Positions 24,801 to 39,800 of a stretch of 64,000 nt of DNA are shown here, piece after piece (the stretch's first letter is position 1; each line of letters opens with the position of its first letter). A program made the position numbers and the translations under genes. The notes under the pieces were generated by a model, which made no database searches, was not told the DNA's origin, and was given only the letters and a program-made list of their open reading frames with translations. The DNA comes from Saturnia japonica (Eukaryota > Arthropoda > Insecta > Lepidoptera > Saturniidae): NCBI GenBank assembly GCA_033032175.1, contig CM065304.1, positions 3,720,001-3,784,000 of the forward strand, given 5' to 3'.

Positions 24801-27800
24801 AGAGAACTTTACTGTTATCGCGTTTCGGCTAGGTTTTAGAGTGGTGATGAGCAGCCAGCCAACAGCGGAAGGTCCGAGTTTGGGTGTTTGGGGGCACAAT
24901 ACCAAAAAGTTTTTCAGTTTTCTAATGTAACTACTCATGTACTAATTAATTTCTTCGAACACTGCGTCCTTAAACGTGGATCCGAATTTCTACAACAAGC
25001 CTGAGCTCTTAATGAAGGCAAATAACGCGATGAAGCCATAGCACGGTGGTAGGGTATTTTATAATACCCGCCTGGCTAGCTTCCATCCTCAAATTGTAGG
25101 TATAGGTGAGTTCCAGTAGTTGCACTTGAGACTTGAGAATTTAGAGTCCAGACTAAATACGCTATCTTTTAAAGCCACTTGCCAAAAAAAGCGTAATATT
25201 TTTTTTCAGTAGGGGAGACTGGGATCCTGTATCCCCATTTTGGTTTTTCATTAATATCTCTAAAAATAATATAGTTTCGCAGAATATTTTTTAAAGATTG
25301 CCTAGAAAATTTATCCTTCTAACTTTTTGTATCATGAATTATATGTGTGTTAATCTGTTTTTTTCCCGAAGACTTAAGGGATCAATTGCCCCGTGTTCTG
25401 GGACACTTGATCAGAGCATGGGGTAGACATGATTATAAGAGAACAAGTGTACTTGCTTGCATAATAACAATTAGTATGAATGACTAAAAAGTTCATTTGG
25501 TAGGAAATTTGTCTTTTATTTAACCTTATAGTTATCGATATATTTATTTCCTCATAGGTACATACTTCATTGTCTTTATAATATTATTATCTTCCCTATG
25601 TTAAGAAACATGGAAACGTTGTGACGATTAAAACATGTAAACCTGCTGAGGCTGGTTGCTTCATGTACCCGTAAATATATATGTCCATTTCTGCGTATAA
25701 CGTAGAACCAGTCGTATGTGGCGATATTGTTGGTCTATTTTCGTATTTTAGTAGCTGGTTTATTATTATGGGCAACGTCATTACAGAGAAATTGAAGGTT
25801 TTTGGCTGTACCTTTCATGATATTACCTTCTAGGACAGCTTTGACTGTTGCTTTCATTTTTAAATTGTCTACAGGTTTGGAGTTTTTTTTACCCCTCTCT
25901 TTCTTTCGTGTATTCCTGGTGTATTATAATCTATACCCAAGTATCTCATGAGTAAAGCAAAAAGAATTATCAAAATATACCCAGTAGTTTTTGCGTGTTA
26001 TACGCGTACAACGACAAACCTTAAACATTTTATTTATAAAGATAATAGGTATAATTTAACAAATGTATTTATTAATGTGAACAGAGGACGAATCTGTGGA
26101 CACAGACTCGTCTGAGCCGCATTCTTCACCACAGAATAATGTTCACGTCGGGAGAGCTCATATTGTGCTACCGTCTACACTCAGGTGAAATAAACATTTA
26201 TATTTGTATAGCGAAGATATTATAAGGTATTAATTTTTGTTTACTTTATATTTGGGTTGTTTTCAAACATATGTGTTATTAAAGCGGATGTTTTAATTTA
26301 TTAAAACAAAAAATAAATATAAAAGTATTGTTTTCTACTTTTCTGCTGTATCTTAAAAGTATAATAAATACATGAATCAAACATGATGTAGTTAATAAAC
26401 ATTGGGAGTCTAGCTTTTCCGGATCTCGAATGAATGCAAGAAATCTTAATTTTTTTGGTAAATAGGAAATAACACAAGTAATGGAACAAAACCCTCGTTG
26501 CGGGAGTCTAACTCGCGACGTAAGGAGCGGAGTAGTAGGTAACCATGAACGTCAAGAAATCTGGCAAGCTTGTAGGCAACTACGGGAAGTGAGAACAACG
26601 ATACGGGCGCATGGGCGGCAGCGCGGCGCGATGGAGAGTTGCTCGAGTAACTTTAACACGGGTGAAACCATGGGGCACAATTAGTTATAAAAAAAATGTG
26701 TGTGTGTACCAGAGTACACAGGTAAGAAGTGAAACTTCTTTACGACATATCATTTTTCTACTATTTGCAACTTCACAAAAATGGGGTAGATAAGGCTTAA
26801 GCCTTAAGAAAAACAATTTTTTCCGTATTAAATTAAAGCTATTTTATTATTATAGACATGCATACAATTAATGAGTAATTTATTTTATCATTGTTCTTAT
26901 TATAATATCATTGCTATTTATTTATTGTATTATATTTACAAGTTATGAATAAATAATTGGAATTATCTTTTCAAAGTAATACAATTATATGATGGCAGTT
27001 AATCTTGTAGAAATGCAACGATTTTATAAAATTAAAAATGAATAAATAAATCATTAAAAACGAATAATTAAATCATTATAAACGAATAATTAAAAAAGAT
27101 GTACATATACATATTTTTATTTTCTAATCGTGTTTTGTTTTATTTTTAAATTATAATTTAATTTAAATTTTTTATTGTTTTTAGAATTTATAATGTTCAC
27201 TAGATTTACAGTCATATTTATTAATACTTGCTAATTTTAACAGATTTAAATACATTCACTGATACTTACAATCAAAAAGTGAGGTTAACCTCAAATAAAT
27301 ATTAAAATCATGCTCATACGTGTTGAATTTATAAAACGAAATATATAATCACTCTCACTTTTCTTGTAAATTCACTTAAATTTGAATAAGTCTTTTTATT
27401 TTATCACTTTCAAATTAATATATTGTTATTCTTATTTCAAACCAAACTTCAAAACTAATATATTGTTGTTATTATTATAATATATTACATTATATTCTTT
27501 ACGTCACTATACTAAACTTTGATAAAAAAAGCAACATGGCGCGTAACCGAAAAACGTGACGTTTTGCTACAAAATTTCTCCCATACGTCGATAAAGAAGT
27601 TTCACTTCAATAAATTAATGAATTTGATCCAGAGATCGTCTAACATTCGACTACCGTTTGGTAGTGGAGCGAGGTAGGCTGTCCCGCCTACCGGCGAAAC
27701 CGTGTGCCGCGTATATACTGGAATCATTTGTGAAATGGTTCGCGTACGTCGGCGCCTGGCAGCCTGCTAGAGGAAGACATGGTCCACCCGTTATACCAGA

Positions 27801-30800
27801 CTTATCTGATTTCTCCCGCCGGTAAATACAAAACATCTATTTTTGGCGAACTGTAAGTTAGGTCCGCTCTTCCGGCATGAAACCCTCGACAGCGCTACAT
27901 GCGCGATATAGCGACTTTGTATGCATTAGTACAACACACGTTACACTGCATTTCACATCTGCATATCACACAGTAGCATAGGTTCTTTAAGGGGCGTTTT
28001 TTTTGCTAGTCTGACTTAGATAAAAATGTATTGCTAAATTAATTTTATATTCGCATATTTTTCTTTATGTATAATTATAAAAATTGCATGCAAGGCAATA
28101 GTTCAAGCTGAGGTTCGGCCACTTTGGAAACCTGCGCTCACCCCCAAGGCCAAAAAAAAATCGAATTAAATAATAACTTCTAATCAATGGGCTCAGAACC
28201 AGCACATATTTCTAGCACTTATATGTGATATAATTATTATAAGTATTATGTCATTTGCTATCTTTATTCTTCTCATGTAATTATCGAATGTTCTATAATC
28301 ACAGTTTGATCCGATACTTACGATAAAGTTATTGTCTACTTTTTAATATTGATACATTATACTTGTAGTTTTTTTTTATTTCCATTAAATTATAATTACT
28401 AAGTATTAGTCGATTATGATATAAAATTAGATAGGCAACTGGGAAGACAAAGAGCATAAGTATACGCTGTTAGAACAAGATACGGATACGAGACCATTTT
28501 CATATGTTTTTGCGCTGTATCGACCAATGTAAATCGTTATCAAAATAAATCCACGCTTATTTTTGCGAAGTGTAGACTTCGCAAAAAATTACTTTAAATT
28601 AGGTTTAAACGTGTAATTTAATGTTTAGTAAACGTGTTTAATTGTTGTTGCGAGTACTGTAAAAGGACGTAACTCGCATAACAAAGAAATCAACAAAACA
28701 ATGTACACACTAACGTATACTTTTGATCTCGTCTTATTCAACTTATTGCATTTCTGTACTATACTAAATCTATGGAAACATTAGTATTTGTTATCCAAGA
28801 AAAGTTTTTGAACACAACTTATTCACTTCTATAATAATTAACTTTATGAAATAAAATTATTTTCAGATTAAATCTCGTCCGGGAAGTCGCTGATGGTATT
28901 CGCGTTTATTTCGACTTTATACTACGCGGTCATCTGCTATATAATCAAGAATTAGATCAGTACTATGAAAATTGTGGAAAGTTCACGGGCGAGTAAGTCT
29001 TTACCCTCTACTTTAAATAATACAATACTACAATAACACAACAGAAACATACATGTTATATAACAGTTGATACTGTTCGCGTAAATTAGGCGGCCTTATT
29101 GCTTGGAGCGATTTCTTCCAGGTAAACCGTCATAAAATATCTAAGATCTGAAGAGTGGTTGGACTGGTTGGTAGCAACGGTCAATCCTCAAGAGTAGCAG
29201 TCTACCTATTTGAAGTTAGGGGGCATAATCTACTTTCTTGGTCCTTTATAATATAATTTCTCCAAAAAGTTGACAATTCATCAACAGATACATTATTTTT
29301 AGGTAAGGCGGTGCCCCGAGAATTTGCAAGCGTTTATTGCGCATAATCATTTTCGTCTCGTAATTTTATTTGTATGCATATTAATGACAATTCTTATAAC
29401 CTATCATGCGAGGAATAGCAAATACTTTCCGTGTGCAAAATTTCATAAAAATTGGTTGAGATTTTTTTTTATAACAATAATAACCTATGGTACAGAAGGA
29501 ACTGCAGTTTTATTAATATAGATAAATTATAAATTGTAGAATTTCGAGCCGAGTGTTGAATTATTTAAATTTTGCATTATCTCTCAAAGTATACGTCTAA
29601 ATAACATTCTGTAAGAGACAAAGTTTATCTTCATTAAATTGTCTTTATGATGAAGTAACTTTTGTGCGTAACCCAAGTAGAAATAATTTATAAAAACTTA
29701 CAAAATTTGCAGTAATATATTTTGGTGAATAGATAATCATGAAATTTAATATACCATTATCCATTACGTATGTATTGAATAATACCCAAGAAACACAGTC
29801 AGAGAGCAGCCCTAGTGCATTTTTATCTACCGAACGTCTGCAGATAATTATTTCAATAACACTGCCAAGATAACATACTGTTTACTTTAGTGTTTAGTGT
29901 AGTGGCGTGCTACCTCGTCCCCGCCAACGTCTAAAACATAGGACGGTCAAGTACGAACTTGTGCAATTATAATTTATATCGAGTCTGTAGTGTTTGCTAT
30001 GCATGTACAAAATGAAAAAGTATCCGATAAAACACTAAAGACTCATTTACACTTTGATAAGTAACAATTAGTATAGGTGTTAAGTGTTATGTAAAGTGCA
30101 TAGAACCCTGTCTAATTTTTTTCTGTGAAGTGGTAATTCAAGTGGCCTCTCCCCATTCACCGGCGCACTCCCCGCGCTCATATAACTTAGAACCCATGTT
30201 ATAATAATTGTATTATTTACAGTTCAAAATATTATTTAATTATAGAGACTATAATTTAAAAATAAATCACTTTGGACTTACAAATACCATAAGTAGGTAT
30301 TATGTGAATATTTTGATAAGACAACTATTCACACCATAAAAACATGTTTACTAAGTAATTATAAGCTCCACTTTATACTTAGTAAAGTTTAAAGTAAAAT
30401 TAAGCTGTTGTGGGAGACCCAACAGAAGTGAAGTTTCTTTTTCTTACGCTTTGTTTGTTAAATCCATTTAATTTTTATATATTATAGTATTTAATATAAA
30501 ATATAAAATATACCAGTTGAGTCTTAAGAAGCTTTCCTTTAAAAATATTAATAATTATATCGGTGTAATTTATCACAAATTAGTGATAGAATAAGAAACT
30601 GGATGCAGAATCCTTCATCCCCGTTTTAAACATGTATTTGTATATATAAATATTACGTACAAATATTGTATTTAAGTATTGTTTAAATTACATTAAATGA
30701 ATTATAATATGTCGAGGAAAAAGTTTCTTCGCATTTTTATATCAAAACTCAAGAAAAAAATTTCAAAGTTTTCTTACATTTATTTACAGTATATATGTAC

Positions 30801-33800
30801 CGTTTTGTTCGATGACTTTCTGCCATTTTGTAGGTAGAGACATGATCTCGTTGCTGTAAAAACTTTGGGACTTCTGATTAAAAAAAAAACGCGACAAATA
30901 GTTTTGGCAGTCCTCTCTTGATGTTAACCTTACAGAACCTAAACAATTCTGAAGATACCGAAACAGGTGAAAATCTGAAGGTGCAAGGTCAGGGCTTTAT
31001 GGTGGATGCACGAACACCTCCCAGCCAAATTTTGAATATATTATTGAATTATTATTATTATTGAATATATTGTATTTTGAATTTTTGCCGAGTGGCTAAA
31101 GATGTGTGTGGTCTAGCGTTATCATGAAGAAAGACCACACCCTTCCTGTTAATCAATCAAAACGGCTGGGTTTCATTGCGTCTCAATAATTAATCGCAAA
31201 TGAGTACACGGTTTATTAGGTTTTTTTCAGTGAGCTCGTGTGACACCCAAATATTGAGCTTTTTGGTATAGCCAGCTTTCTTCAAATGGGTTAAAACTGT
31301 TTTGTGGTTAATTTCCACTGCTTCAGCTACATCGTAACTAATGATATGCCGATCTTGCTTCGCTTTTTAAAAAATGGTGTCCATTTTATTCGTAACAGGG
31401 CGACCAGAGCGAAGTGCATATTTAACATTAAAATTTCCGGCCTGAAAACGTTTGAACCAACTTTGTGCTTCTCTTACGGACACTGCATTAGGTCCATAAA
31501 CATCACAAATTATTTCGCAGTTTGAGTTGCATTTTTGCCTTTTTTGTAATAATATTTTTAAATGTATCGAATTTCTTCATTAGATTCACTCATTTTTACA
31601 GAAAGAAAAACAAATGAAAAATAAGGGGGATACAACTTTTTTATTTTATATTAAATGTAACCTTTTTAATGTTACCGAAACCAGCCAGATACAAATAGAA
31701 AAGCCAAGGAAATTTTATAACAAGTTTATACCTACGTTATGCGAAAACACTTTTTCCCCGACCTAATATATTTGTTTCCGTGTTTATTTCTTTTTTTTTT
31801 ACTATATAAATATACTTATTTGAAGCTGTTGTTGACTAGTAGTAAAATATTAGAAGACTAAAAGACAAGGATAGTAAATTTTATGTACAATGAGAAATTA
31901 TCTGATTATAGAAATCACAAATATACTATACTTGCCTTAAATACTTGTATAATAATATATTAATACCTAATTATAAATATTTTCATTATCTTTTATTAAA
32001 AAATATGTATATTGGTTATCTTTTACACACGTCAGTTTATGATTCGAGAAAATATCCGATCAAAAATTGGACAAGTTTAATTCTTAAGTAGTATGGTTAT
32101 ATTGCAGTGGTTTTACTCTTGTCTTTTAGACCTCGATCTCGTAAATCAGCGGTATCACAATCTGAAAATGAAGAACCAGCGCCTTCCACATCAGGCGAAC
32201 AACGTGCTTTCGAAACACTAAAATCCAGGTAAGAATAATTAAGTCATCCATGTAAAACATTCAACGTCACAACCTAAACTTTATTTTACTTAGCCAATGT
32301 CTTAAGGTTGTGCTTGACTTCGGTTCCTCTCTAAGCCTTATTTTGTTTATCTTTATGTTTTGTGTAGTGGCGTGCTACCTCGTCCCCGCCAACGTCTAAA
32401 ACATAGGACGGTCAAGTACGAACTTGTACGATTATAATTTATATCGAGTCTGTAGTGTTTGCTTTGCATGTACAAAATGAAAAAGTATCCGATAAAACAC
32501 TAAAGACTCATTTACACTTTGCTAAGTAACAATTAGTATAGGTGTTAAGTGTTATGTAAAGTGCATAGAACCCTGTCTTATTTTTTTCTGTGAAGTGGTA
32601 ATTCAAGTGGCCTCTCCCCATTCACCGGCGCACTCCCCGCGCTCATATAACTTAGAACCCATGTTATAATAATTGTATTATTTACAGTTCAAAATATTAT
32701 TTAATTATAGAGACTATAATTTAAAAATAAATCACTTTGGACTTACAAAAACCATAAGTAGGTATTATGTGAATATTTTGATAAGACAACTATTCACACC
32801 ATAAAAACATGTTTACTAAGTGATTATAAGCTCCACTTTATACTTAGTAAAGTTTAAAGTAAAATTAAGCTGTTGTGGGAGACCCAACAGAAGTGAAGTT
32901 TCTTTTTCTTACGCTTTGTTTGTTAAATCCATTTAATTTTTATATATTATAGTATTTAATATAAAATATAAAATATACCAGTTGAGTCTTAAGAAGCTTT
33001 CCTTTAAAAATATTAATAATTATATCGGTGTAATTTATCACAAATTAGTGATAGAATAAGAAACTGGATGCAGAATCCTTCATCCCCGTTTTAAACATGT
33101 ATTTGTATATATAAATATTACGTACAAATATTGTATTTAAGTATTGTTTAAATTACATTAAATGAATTATAATATGTCGAGGAAAAAGTTTCTTCGCATT
33201 TTTATATCAAAACTCAAGAAAAAAAATTTCAAAGTTTTCTTACATTTATTTACAGTATATATGTACCGTTTTGTTCGATGACTTTCTGCCATTTTGTAGG
33301 TAGAGACATGATCTCGTTGCTGTAAAAACTTTGGGACTTCTGATTAAAAAAAAAACGCGACAAATAGTTTTGGCAGTCCTCTCTTGATGTTAACCTTACA
33401 GAACCTAAACAATTCTGAAGATACCGAAACAGGTGAAAATCTGAAGGTGCAAGGTCAGAGGGCTTTATGGTGGATGCACGAACACCTCCCAGCCAATCTC
33501 TCTTAATTTTTGCCGAGTGGCTAAAGATGTGTGTGGTCTAGCGTTATCATGAAGAAAGACCACACCCTTCCTGTTAATCAATCAAAACGGCTGGGTTTCA
33601 TTGCGTCTCAATAATTAATCGCAAATGAGTACACGGTTTATTAGGTTTTTTTCAGTGAGCTCGTGTGACACCCAAATAACGAGCTTTTTGGTATAGCCAG
33701 CTTTCTTCAAATGGGTTAAAACTGTTTTGTGGTTAATTTCCACTGCTTCAGCTACATCGTAACTAATGATATGCCGATCTTGCTTCGCTTTTTAAAAAAT

Positions 33801-36800
33801 GGTGTCCATTTTATTCGTAACAGGGCGACCAGAGCGAAGTGCATATTTAACATTAAAATTTCCGGCCTGAAAATGTTTGAACCAACTTTGTGCTACTCTT
33901 ACTGACACTGCATTAGGTCCATAAACATCACAAATTATTTCGCAGTTTGAGTTGCATTTTTGCCTTTTTTGTAATAATATTTTTAAATGTATCGAATTTC
34001 TTCATTAGATTCACTCATTTTTACAGAAAGAAAAACAAATGAAAAATAGGGGGATACAACTTTTTTATTTTATTTTAAATGTAACCTTTTTAATGTTACC
34101 GAAACCAGCCAGATACAAATAGAAAAGCCAAGGAAATTTTATAACAAGTTTATACCTACGTTATGCGAAAACACTTTTTCCCCGACCTAATATATTTGTT
34201 TCCGTGTTTATTTCGTTTTTTTTTTTACTATATAAATATACTTATTTGAAGCTGTTGTTGACTAGTAGTACAATATTAGAAGACTAAAAGACAAGGATAG
34301 TAAATTGTATGTACAATGAGAAATTATGTGATTATAGAAATCACAAATATACTATACTTGCCTTAAATACTTGTATAATAATATATTAATACCTAATTAT
34401 AAATATTTTCACTATCTTTTATTAAAAAATATGTATATTGGATATCTTTTACACACGTCAGTTTATGATTCGAGAAAATATCCGATCAAATATTGGACAA
34501 GTTTAATTCTTAAGTAGTATGGTTATATTGCAGTGGTTTTACTCTTGTCTTTTAGACCTCGATCTCGTAAATCAGCGGTATCACAATCTGAAAATGAAGA
34601 ACCGGCGCCTTCCACATCAGGCGAACAACGTGCTTTCGAAACACTAAAATCCAGGTAAGAATAATTAAGTCATCCATGTAAAACATTCAACGTCACAACC
34701 TAAACTTTATTTTACTTAGCCAATGTCTTAAGGTTGTGCTTGACTTCGGTTCCTCTCTAAGCCTTATCTTGTTTATCTTTATGTTTTGTGTAGTGGCGTG
34801 CTACCTCGTCCCCGCCAACGTCTAAAACATAGGACGGTCAAGTACGAACTTGTACGATTATAATTTATATCGAGTCTGTAGTGTTTGCTATGCATGTACA
34901 AAATGAAAAAGTATCCGATAAAACACTAAAGACTCATTTACACTTTGCTAAGTAACAATTAGTATAGGTGTTAAGTGTTATGTAAAGTGCATAGAACCCT
35001 GTCTTATTTTTTTCTGTGAAGTGGTAATTCAAGTGGCCTCTCCCCATTCACCGGCGCACTCCCCGCGCTCATATAACTTAGAACCCATGTTATAATAATT
35101 GTATTATTTACAGTTCAAAATATTATTTAATTATAGAGACTATAATTTAAAAATAAATCACTTTGGACTTACAAAAACCATAAGTAGGTATTATGTGAAT
35201 ATTTTGATAAGACAACTATTCACACCATAAAAACATGTTTACTAAGTAATTATAAGCTCCACTTTATACTTAGTAAAGTTTAAAGTAAAATTAAGCTGTT
35301 GTGGGAGACCCAACAGAAGTGAAGTTTCTTTTTCTTACGCTTTGTTTGTTAAATCCATTTAATTTTTATATATTATAGTATTATTAAATATAAAATATAC
35401 CAGTTGAGTCTTAAGAAGCTTTCCTTTAAAAATATTAATAATTATATCGGTGTAATTTATCACAAATTAGTGATAGAATAAGAAACTGGATGCAGAATCC
35501 TTCATCCCCGTTTTAAACATGTATTTGTATATATAAATATTACGTACAAATATTGTATTTAAGTATTGTTTAAATTACATTAAATGAATTATAATATGTC
35601 GAGGAAAAAGTTTCTTCGCATTTTTATATCAAAACTCAAGAAAAAAAATTCAAAGTTTTCTTACATTTATTTACAGTATATATGTACCGTTTTGTTCGAT
35701 GACTTTCTGCCATTTTGTAGGTAGAGACATGATCTCGTTGCTGTAAAAACTTTGGGACTTCTGATTAAAAAAAAAAACGCGACAAATAGTTTTGGCAGTC
35801 CTCTCTTGATGTTAACCTTACAGAACCTAAACAATTCTGAAGATACCGAAACAGGTGAAAATTTGAAGGTGCAAGGTCAGGGCTTTATGGTGGATGCACG
35901 AACACCTCCCAGCCAAATTTTGAATATATTATTGAATTATTATTATTATTGAATATATTGTATTTTGAATTTTTGCCGAGTGGCTAAAGATGTGTGTGGT
36001 CTAGCGTTATCATGAAGAAAGACCACACCCTTCCTGTTAATCAATCAAAACGGCTGGGTTTCATTGCGTCTCAATAATTAATCGCAAATGAGTACACGGT
36101 TTATTAGGTTTTTTTCAGTGAGCTCGTGTGACACCCAAATATCGAGCTTTTTGGTATAGCCAGCTTTCTTCAAATGGGTTAAAACTGTTTTGTGGTTAAT
36201 TTCCACTGCTTCAGCTACATCGTGACTTATGATATGCCGATCTTGCTTCGCTTTTTAAAAAATGGTGTCCATTTTATTCGTAACAGGGCGACCAGAGCGA
36301 AGTGCATATTTAACATTAAAATTTCCGGCCTGAAAACGTTTGAACCAACTTTGTGCTTCTCTTACGGACACTGCATTAGGTCCATAAACATCACAAATTA
36401 TTTCGCAGTTTGAGTTGCATTTTTGCCTTTTTTGTAATAATATTTTTAAATGTATCGAATTTCTTCATTAGATTCACTCATTTTTACAGAAAGAAAAACA
36501 AATGAAAAATAAGGGGGATACAACTTTTTTATTTTATTTTAAATGTAACCTTTTTAATGTTACCGAAACCAGCCAGATACAAATAGAAAAGCCAAGGAAA
36601 TTTTATAACAAGTTTATACCTACGTTATGCGAAAACACTTTTTCCCCGACCTAATATATTTGTTTCCGTGTTTATTCCTTTTTTTTTTTACTATATAAAT
36701 ATACTTATTTGAAGCTGTTGTTGACTAGTAGTAAAATATTAGAAGACTAAAAGACAAGGATAGTAAATTTTATGTACAATGAGAAATTATGTGATTATAG

Positions 36801-39800
36801 AAATCACAAATATACTATACTTGCCTTAAATACTTGTATAATAATATATTAATACCTAATTATAAATATTTTCATTATCTTTTATTAAAAAATATGTATA
36901 TTGGTTATCTTTTACACACGTCAGTTTATGATTCGAGAAAATATTCGATCAAAAATTGGACAAGTTTAATTCTTAAGTAGTATGGTTATATTGCAGTGGT
37001 TTTACTCTTGTCTTTTAGACCTCGATCTCGTAAATCAGCGGTATCACAATCTGAAAATGAAGAACCAGCGCCTTCCACATCAGGCGAACAACGTGCTTTC
37101 GAAACACTAAAATCCAGGTAAGAATAATTAAGTCATCCATGTAAAACATTCAACGTCACAACCTAAACTTTATTTTACTTAGCCAATGTCTTAAGGTTGT
37201 GCTTGACTTCGGTTCCTCTCTAAGCCTTATCTTGTTTATCTTTATGTTTTGTGTAGTGGCGTGCTACCTCGTCTCCGCCAACGTCTAAAACATAGGACGG
37301 TCAAGTACGAACTTGTACGATTATAATTTATATCGAGTCTGTAGTGTTTGCTTTGCATGTACAAAATGAAAAAGTATCCGATAAAACACTAAAGACTCAT
37401 TTACACTTTGCTAAGTAACAATTAGTATAGGTGTTAAGTGTTATGTAAAGTGCATAGAACCCTGTCTTATTTTTTTCTGTGAAGTGGTAATTCAAGTGGC
37501 CTCTCCCCATTCACCGGCGCACTCCCCGCGCTCATATAACTTAGAACCCATGTTATAATAATTGTATTATTTACAGTTCAAAATATTATTTAATTATAGA
37601 GACTATAATTTAAAAATAAATCACTTTGGACTTACAAAAACCATAAGTAGGTATTATGTGAATATTTTGATAAGACAACTATTCACACCATAAAAACATG
37701 TTTACTAAGTAATTATAAGCTCCACTTTATACTTAGTAAAGTTTAAAGTAAAATTAAGCTGTTGTGGGAGACCCAACAGAAGTGAAGTTTCTTTTTCTTA
37801 CGCTTTGTTTGTTAAATCCATTTAATTTTTATATATTATAGTATTTAATATAAAATATAAAATATACCAGTTGAGTCTTAAGAAGCTTTCCTTTAAAAAT
37901 ATTAATAATTATATCGGTGTAATTTATCACAAATTAGTGATAGAATAAGAAACTGGATGCAGAATCCTTCATCCCCGTTTTAAACATGTATTTGTATATA
38001 TAAATATTACGTACAAATATTGTATTTAAGTATTGTTTAAATTACATTAAATGAATTATAATATGTCGAGGAAAAAGTTTCTTCGCATTTTTATATCAAA
38101 ACTCAAGAAAAAATTTTCAAAGTTTTCTTACATTTATTTACAGTATATATGTACCGTTTTGTTCGATGACTTTCTGCCATTTTGTAGGTAGAGACATGAT
38201 CTCGTTGCTGTAAAAACTTTGGGACTTCTGATTTAAAAAAAAAACGCGACAAATAGTTTTGGCAGTCCTCTCTTGATGTTAACCTTACAGAACCTAAACA
38301 ATTCTGAAGATACCGAAACAGGTGAAAATCTGAAGGTGCAAGGTCAGGGCTTTATGGTGGATGCACGAACACCTCCCAGCCAAAATCTCTTAATTTTTGC
38401 CGAGTGGCTAAAGATGTGTGTGGTCTAGCGTTATCATGAAGAAAGACCACACCCTTCCTGTTAATCAATCAAAACGGCTGGGTTTCATTGCGTCTCAATA
38501 ATTAATCGCAAATGAGTACACGGTTTATTAGGTTTTTTCAGTGAGCTCGTGTGACACCCAAATATCGAGCTTTTTGGTATACCCAGCTTTCTTTACAAAT
38601 GGGTTAAAACTGTTTTGTGGTTAATTTCCAGGCTGCTTCAGCATACATCGTAACTTAATGATATGCCGATCTTGCTTCGCTTTTTAACAAAATGGTGTCC
38701 ATTTTATTCGTAACAGGGCGACCAGAGCGAAGTGCATATTTAACATTAAATATTTCCGGCCTGAAAACGTTTTGAACCAACTTTGTGCTACTCTTACTGA
38801 CACTGCATGAGATTCTCATTAAACATCACAAATTATTTCAAGAAAACAAGAAAATTTGAGTTGCAATTTTTGCCTTTTTTGTAAATAATACTTTTTAAAT
38901 GTTATCGAAACTTTCTTCAATTAGATTCACTCAGAATTTTTAACAAGTTAACAGTAAAAACATAATCCCGACAAAATTAGTTCGGGGATACAACTTTTTT
39001 TATTTTATTTTAAATGTAACCTTTTTAATGTTACCGAAACCAGCCAGATACAAATTAAGAAAAGCCAAGGGAAATTTTATAACAAGAATTTTATTACCTA
39101 CGTTATGCGAAAACACTTCTTAATCCCCGACCTAATAATATTTGTTTCCGTGTTTAATTTCGTTTTTTTTTACTATATAAATATATCTTATTTTGAAGCT
39201 GTTGTTGACTAGTAGTACAATATCTAAGAATGGACTAATTAAGACTAAGGGTAGGTTAAATTGTATGGTTTATCTTTAACTGAGAAAAGTTAATGTGATT
39301 ATAAGAACACTTCACAAATAGTACTTTACTTGCCTTAAATACTAAATGTAGTAATAATATATTAATACCTAATTATAAATATTATTCAACTAATATCTTT
39401 TATTACAATAAATATGTATATTGGATATCCTTTTACACTACTGTTTCTTAGTTTTTAGTGACTTCCCGCAAGAAAAATATCCGATCAAAAATTGGACAAG
39501 TTTAATTCTTAAGTAGTATGTTGTTATATTGCAAGTGAAAAGTTCTAAATAAACTCTTGTCTTTTAAGAACACTCGATCTCGTTAATATCAGCGGTATCA
39601 CAATCTGTATTTTTTTAAATGAAGGAATCCGGCGCCTTCCACATTCACGGCGAACAACGTGCTTTCGAAACACTTAAAATCCAGGTAAGAATAATTAAGT
39701 CATTCCATGTAAAACATTCATTACGTCACAACCTAAACTTAAAATAATTTTGACTTAAGCCAATGGTCTTAAGGATTGTGCTTGACTTCGGTTCCTAAAA

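Larger units (their letters stand above)
29897..32361 (+). repeat. Array unit 1 (type A)
   Basis: 2465 bp; contains mariner fossil 30710-31763 and linker exon 32130-32228. Type A: inside the mariner there is an extra TTGAATATATTATTG-rich stretch near 31025-31085. Confidence 0.88.

Noticed and set aside
27651..27836. 61-codon minus frame in the MSL3 region
   Set aside because: The + strand here is MSL3 exon 5 with conserved MRG motifs and matching splice phases.
31304..31525. 73-codon + frames repeated at 31304, 36192 and 43890
   Set aside because: They are antisense to the dead mariner transposase inside each array unit; repetition reflects the array, not selection.
35752..35952. 66-codon + frame in array unit 3
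   Set aside because: It lies antisense to the C-terminal part of the mariner fossil and the A-type AT-rich insert.
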